Positions 6,477 to 9,573 of a stretch of DNA of 9,573 bases are shown one piece after another (position 1 is the stretch's first letter; each line of letters starts with the position of its first letter). Origin of the DNA: Halobacteria archaeon (GTDB lineage: Archaea; Halobacteriota; Methanoliparia; Methanoliparales; Methanoliparaceae); NCBI GenBank assembly GCA_013329575.1, contig DUJX01000056.1, forward strand, positions 1 through 9,573, written 5' to 3'. The notes below the pieces were generated by a model. That model was not told the origin of the DNA and searched no databases. It was given only the letters and a program-made list of their open reading frames with translations. The translations under genes and the position numbers were made by a program.

Positions 6477-7667
6477 ATGATAAGCCATCCACTGACGGTT
6501 ATTCAATTTAGTACGATAAGCTTACCCAGCATTATCGTACATACAGTATTGAGGTATCATCCAGTAATCTTTAAGCTTTTCTGTACACTCTGTCTATTTA
6601 CGATTCTTGTTTTAGTACTACTACTTCCTCTTTTGTCAAAGAAGATTAGCAGGAATATGGAACCTTTCTTCTTATTAATGGGCATACTGGCACTCACAAT
6701 CTCGCATTTTCTTAGCGGTGGAATCAGTGGATGGAGTAGTGAGATAGTTGTAAACGCGTTAAAAGCACCTCTTTTTATTGATAGTATCCCATTCGGGATA
6801 TTTCAAGTGGTGTTAATAGCAGGATTGGTATTATCTCTTTTTTATAAACCATTTTATAACTTTATTGATTCAGCAATAAAGAAAATGGGAGTACCGGTCT
6901 TTCTTTTTCTATTAATAGTCGGTCTAAGTCTAGTATCAAGCATAATTTCTGTAATAGTCGCATCCGTAATCCTCTCGGAAGTAATGGTAGTCTTGCCGTT
7001 GGAACGAGATAAAAAGATAAATGCAACGATAATAGCATGTTTTGCCTTAGGACTTGGCGCAGTTTTAACACCAATAGGCGAACCGTTGAGTTTGATTACC
7101 ATAGCAAAATTAAGCGGCGAACCATACTATGCAGGTTTTACGTTTATGTTCAGTCTTCTTGGACGTTATGTACTCCCTTGTATAATATTTATCGCTCTTT
7201 TTGGTGCCATCTATTCGACACGAGGAGTAAGTATAAATAATATTGAAATGACAGCCGATCATGACCCAGAATCGATAAAAACAGTATTATGGAGATCTAT
7301 CAAGATTTACCTTTTTATTGCAGGATTGACGTTCTTAGGAGAAGGACTTATGCCTTTAGTCATATGGTATTTCTCAAAACTTCCGCCCGTTTTGCTGTAT
7401 TGGATAAATATGATCTCAGCAGTACTCGACAATGCCACATTAGCATCTGCAGAGATTGGGCCTAACTTATCAATATTACAGATAAAAAGTGCATTGATGG
7501 GTTTATTAATCTCAGGAGGCATGCTTATTCCAGGAAATATTCCAAATATTCTCTGTGCTGATAAATTAAAAATATCTGGCAAGAAATGGGCAAAATTAGG
7601 TATACCGATGGGTTTGGTACTTATGGTTGTATTTTTTTTAATTCTCTTTTTACCTACCTGGTTATAA
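6477..7667 (+). CDS. DUF1646 putative cation transporter (ion transporter superfamily)
   Basis: The 396-residue protein is strongly hydrophobic, with about ten likely membrane segments: roughly 31-53, 63-81, 99-121, 139-175 (a long or double span), 181-198, 219-246, 274-298, 304-325, 337-352 and 373-393. It carries motifs I associate with DUF1646, a family predicted to move cations and found in methanogens and other archaea. These are LTPIGEPLSLI (197-207), resembling the re-entrant loop of NhaD/ArsB-type carriers, AVLDNATLASAEIGP (315-329) and LISGGMLIPGNIPNI (344-358). It should lie in the cytoplasmic membrane; the transported ion is not known from sequence. The N-terminal 30 residues before the first membrane span are longer than I expect, so a later non-ATG start is possible, though no good ribosome site marks one. 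A five-codon ATG frame (6463-6480) overlaps the start codon. The end of the gene forms one arm of an inverted repeat. Confidence 0.82.
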   Translation: MISHPLTVIQFSTISLPSIIVHTVLRYHPVIFKLFCTLCLFTILVLVLLLPLLSKKISRNMEPFFLLMGILALTISHFLSGGISGWSSEIVVNALKAPLFIDSIPFGIFQVVLIAGLVLSLFYKPFYNFIDSAIKKMGVPVFLFLLIVGLSLVSSIISVIVASVILSEVMVVLPLERDKKINATIIACFALGLGAVLTPIGEPLSLITIAKLSGEPYYAGFTFMFSLLGRYVLPCIIFIALFGAIYSTRGVSINNIEMTADHDPESIKTVLWRSIKIYLFIAGLTFLGEGLMPLVIWYFSKLPPVLLYWINMISAVLDNATLASAEIGPNLSILQIKSALMGLLISGGMLIPGNIPNILCADKLKISGKKWAKLGIPMGLVLMVVFFLILFLPTWL

Positions 7668-7694
7668 TATCATGCTATCTTTATATGATATTAT
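7664..7694. repeat. 10-bp perfect inverted repeat spanning the DUF1646 stop codon
   Basis: ATAATATCAT (7664-7673) is the exact reverse complement of ATGATATTAT (7685-7694), with an 11-base loop. It covers the TAA at 7665-7667. As RNA it would form an AU-rich hairpin at the 3' end of the transporter message; as DNA it could be a regulator site upstream of the amidohydrolase promoter. Confidence 0.6.
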
Positions 7695-7698
7695 TAAT

Positions 7699-7707
7699 CT
7701 TATATGA
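7699..7707 (+). promoter_or_regulatory. Candidate TATA box for the amidohydrolase gene
   Basis: CTTATATGA precedes the ATG at 7755 by about 50 bases, predicting a start near 7729 and a leader of about 25 bases that contains a weak ribosome site (GAGTGAG, 7745-7751). A similar box, CTTTATATGA at 7679-7688, is an alternative. Confidence 0.45.
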
Positions 7708-7710
7708 GAC

Positions 7711-7727
7711 TATAAGACGATCTTATA
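7711..7727. promoter_or_regulatory. Palindromic operator-like site before the amidohydrolase gene
   Basis: TATAAGA and TCTTATA are perfect 7-bp arms around CGA. The site lies between the candidate TATA box and the predicted transcription start, a usual place for archaeal repressors. It overlaps the third copy of a spaced direct repeat (ATCTTATAYGA type) also seen at 7677-7688 and 7697-7707. Confidence 0.5.
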
Positions 7728-7754
7728 CGAAAATTAATAATAAAGAGTGAGATT

Positions 7755-8882
7755 ATGAGAGCTTTAAAAGCAGAACTTCTTTATGATGGTACTAATGTCA
7801 AAAAAGATAAATATATCGTTTTCAACGAGAGAATAACCGATATAACCGATAAAAAACCTGATTGTGAGATAATAGGCGAAGGAGTGATAACGCCAGCTTT
7901 TATAGATGGGCATTGCCACATAGGTCTGGAGAGGTCTGGAGAACCGTATTATGAGGAGGAGACAAACGACGAACTTCAACCGATAGCTCCTCTTAACAAC
8001 GTTATAGATTCGATCTATATGGATGATTCCTCATTCAAAGAGAGCTTAGAATTTGGCGTATTGTATTCTCACGTCATGCCAGGAAGCGGAAACATAATTG
8101 GGGGCAGAACAGCCTTGATAAGAAACTGGCAGACGAACATTGATGATGCCCTGTTCTGTGAGATAGGTATTAAGGCAGCCTTGGGTTATAATCCTCGATC
8201 AACGCACGATTGGAAGGGAGAACGGCCTACAACGAGGATGGGCACAATCGGGTTGCTGCGAAGAGAACTTTATAAAGCAATCAAGGCGCGAGATCTATTA
8301 AAAAAAGAGAAAAAGGAGATAGAAGAGATAGATCCGATCACTGAGTCTCTTATACACATCATTGATGATAAACCGCCTCTCATGGTGCACGTCCATAAGA
8401 GTGACGATGTAATAATCTTAAAAAAACTTGCAGACGAGTTTAATCTTAACGTTATTGCGAATCATTGCGGGGATGTCTTTCTCGAAGAGACATGGAAGAT
8501 GATAAAAAACGCAGATATTCCGATTATTTACGGACCGATCGATTCATTCGCCCATAAAGTAGAGTTAAAACACAGTTCTTGGAGAAACGTTGAAGGTCTC
8601 ATCAAAGTCAATCCAAAATTTGGTTTAATGACGGACCATCCTGTTATGCTTCAAAGGGATCTCTTTCTTCAGCTAAGACATTTTTTAAGGTTTGGAATGA
8701 AAAAAGAACGGGCTATATCCTTAATAACCAAGGAAAATGCGGAAATTCTGGGATTAAAAGACTTAGGCACAGTTGAAAAGGGTAAAATTGCCTCACTAGT
8801 ATTATGGGACGGCGACCCTTTCTCGTTAGAATCGAACGTTAAGATATGTGTATGTGAAGGTAGCATTATAGAGATAGAATAA
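7755..8882 (+). CDS. Metal-dependent amidohydrolase (imidazolonepropionase-like, COG1228 type)
   Basis: This 375-residue cytoplasmic protein has the amidohydrolase superfamily layout. A small beta-sandwich half (1-45) leads into the TIM barrel at ITPAFIDGHCHIG (45-57), where His53 and His55 are the usual first metal ligands. LMVHVHKSDD (209-218) supplies His212/His214, NVIANHCGD (232-240) supplies His237, and GLMTDHPVM (290-298) supplies the catalytic-type Asp294. The C-terminal sandwich closes with the typical LGTVEKGKIASLVLWDGDPF (337-356). Such enzymes hydrolyse C-N bonds in cyclic amides, or act as dipeptidases or deaminases; the substrate cannot be read from sequence. Residues 183-206 form a charged insertion, including KKEKKEIEEID, between barrel elements. 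The gene starts at ATG with a weak ribosome site, behind a palindrome-containing promoter, so it appears separately regulated from the transporter 87 bases upstream. A 10-bp tandem repeat lies at 7923-7942. Confidence 0.85.
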   Translation: MRALKAELLYDGTNVKKDKYIVFNERITDITDKKPDCEIIGEGVITPAFIDGHCHIGLERSGEPYYEEETNDELQPIAPLNNVIDSIYMDDSSFKESLEFGVLYSHVMPGSGNIIGGRTALIRNWQTNIDDALFCEIGIKAALGYNPRSTHDWKGERPTTRMGTIGLLRRELYKAIKARDLLKKEKKEIEEIDPITESLIHIIDDKPPLMVHVHKSDDVIILKKLADEFNLNVIANHCGDVFLEETWKMIKNADIPIIYGPIDSFAHKVELKHSSWRNVEGLIKVNPKFGLMTDHPVMLQRDLFLQLRHFLRFGMKKERAISLITKENAEILGLKDLGTVEKGKIASLVLWDGDPFSLESNVKICVCEGSIIEIE

Positions 8883-8889
8883 CATTAAT

Positions 8890-8937
8890 ATAAAAATAAA
8901 AATTAAGAGTAGGTAACGTTATAATACGTTACCTGCT
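8890..8937 (-). terminator. Hairpin plus U-tract terminator for the minus-strand gene
   Basis: GGTAACGT (8912-8919) pairs perfectly with ACGTTACC (8926-8933) around a TATAAT loop. Outer pairs extend the stem to 12 bp (8908-8919/8926-8937) with one G-U. Read on the minus strand it is followed by a T-rich run (TTTTTATTTTTA, 8890-8903), giving a bacterial-looking intrinsic terminator 70 bases after that gene's stop. On the plus strand the hairpin also follows the amidohydrolase stop by 25 bases but has no T run. Confidence 0.65.
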
Positions 8938-8998
8938 TACCTAAAAAACCTAAACAAACTAAAATTTGGATATACTATCTTAGTTTTTAGCGATATCC

Positions 8999-9004
8999 TT
9001 TTTT
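8999..9004 (+). terminator. Oligo-T stop for the amidohydrolase transcript
   Basis: TTTTTT at this position, with a further TTTTT at 8984-8988, lies on the plus strand beyond the hairpin and just before the convergent gene's stop codon. Confidence 0.35.
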
Positions 9005-9006
9005 AT

Positions 9007-9573
9007 CTATTTACTTGGAAGCGGCGTATCGTACACCAGCCAGTTAGCCCAATCTACCATTCTGACATCCTGGTATTCTTGTCCTCCCACAGTACCAGAC
9101 ACCTGTTGTGTATAGAACGTTGGGAGCATCAATATCGTATGCATGCATCCAGTGCCTAACAACCCAACCACGTGCGGATCATTATTTGTATAATCCATTA
9201 TTTCATCCAACGCTGTATTTAGATAGTTTTCCCACTGCTTTGGCGTCCATTTCAGGAACATCGGGCCTAAAATAATATCGTTTTCGTAATCGAATATTAT
9301 GAATTTATCTTCGTGATCCTCTATCGGATAGGCATCGTGAATCCATTCCGCCAGCCATATTATCTGACCGTCATCCTTAAGATAACTCATAGCCTCGTTC
9401 GGTATTATATCAGTGTATCCCCAGTTTGACCGCTGTAGATCATTTTCCTCATATCCAGGAGGACAGATCAACCCCGGACCACAATCGGAGAACATATCTA
9501 CTGGTTTGTCCTGACCAAAAGCCTCTTTAGCATCTAGCCAGTTTGCCCAACAACCATATCCTCCCGCACTCGA
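9007..9573 (-). CDS. Trp-rich protein of unknown function, N-terminus missing (runs off right edge)
   Basis: The minus-strand frame stays open from the TAG at 9009-9007 to the window end, giving 188 visible residues. The internal Met at 9495 is only one possible start; the frame continues 26 codons further with good protein-like sequence (GGYGCWANWLDAKEAFG), so the gene probably begins outside the window. I do not recognise the family. The fragment has about nine tryptophans, many acidic residues and four cysteines (visible positions 8, 31, 37, 143), and no membrane span, which suggests a globular, perhaps exported, domain. Two similar words, CWANWL near the start and DWANWL near the end, flank it. 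A Cys8...His145...Asp174 order, with GTGCMHTILML before the His and Asp, loosely recalls papain- or C39-like cysteine peptidases; this is inference only. It is convergent with the amidohydrolase and has its own terminator. GC is a little higher than in its neighbours. Confidence 0.7.
   Translation of the reverse strand, partial: SSAGGYGCWANWLDAKEAFGQDKPVDMFSDCGPGLICPPGYEENDLQRSNWGYTDIIPNEAMSYLKDDGQIIWLAEWIHDAYPIEDHEDKFIIFDYENDIILGPMFLKWTPKQWENYLNTALDEIMDYTNNDPHVVGLLGTGCMHTILMLPTFYTQQVSGTVGGQEYQDVRMVDWANWLVYDTPLPSK

Noticed and set aside
263..8882. Nicotinate-fermentation-like cluster (enoate reductase relative, dimethylmalate-type dehydratase, enamidase-like amidohydrolase)
   Set aside because: The genes have separate promoters, are interrupted by elp3, a tRNA and a transporter, and the other pathway enzymes are absent; the resemblance is at superfamily level only.

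Overview
The window looks like a low-GC euryarchaeal chromosome segment, probably from a strict anaerobe. The evidence is TATA-type promoters placed so that several transcripts would be nearly leaderless, a tRNA gene without encoded CCA, a stand-alone Elp3, two-subunit aconitase-family genes of archaeal size, a DUF1646 transporter, and heavy use of AGA/AGG and ATA codons. The oxygen-sensitive enoate-reductase-type flavoenzyme fits anaerobiosis. I cannot name the genus from this sequence. Methanogen or ANME-like and Archaeoglobus-like relatives are guesses.

Layout, left to right. Positions 1-150 (minus strand) hold the first 50 codons of moeA (molybdenum cofactor), running off the left edge. 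It is transcribed divergently from a 669-residue 2-enoate reductase-like iron-sulfur flavoprotein (263-2272). After a 305-base AT-rich gap with two candidate promoters and a tandem 8-bp repeat come the large and small subunits of a 3-isopropylmalate dehydratase/homoaconitase-type enzyme (2578-3822 and 3891-4391). These are followed closely by elp3, the tRNA wobble-uridine modification enzyme (4416-6089), and then tRNA-Arg(CCT) at 6117-6189. A second AT-rich gap (6190-6476) leads to a DUF1646 membrane protein (6477-7667). A short, repeat-dense spacer follows, then a metal-dependent amidohydrolase (7755-8882). A strong hairpin separates this from a convergent, 5'-truncated, Trp-rich gene of unknown function (9007-9573, minus strand).

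How the genes relate. leuC-leuD form one two-subunit enzyme and probably an operon, perhaps including elp3. The other genes look independently transcribed, and I see no convincing single pathway joining them. The small-subunit substrate loop (Tyr-Lys-Tyr-Asp) does not match the homoaconitase loop I know, so the dehydratase substrate is open.

The parts most worth a second look are the spacer at 7664-7730 (two inverted repeats and three spaced copies of an 11-12 base element), the A3-C70 mismatch in the tRNA acceptor stem, the clostridial-style enoate reductase in an archaeal setting, and the unrecognised protein at the right edge. I found no CRISPR array, insertion sequence or clear new multi-gene system.
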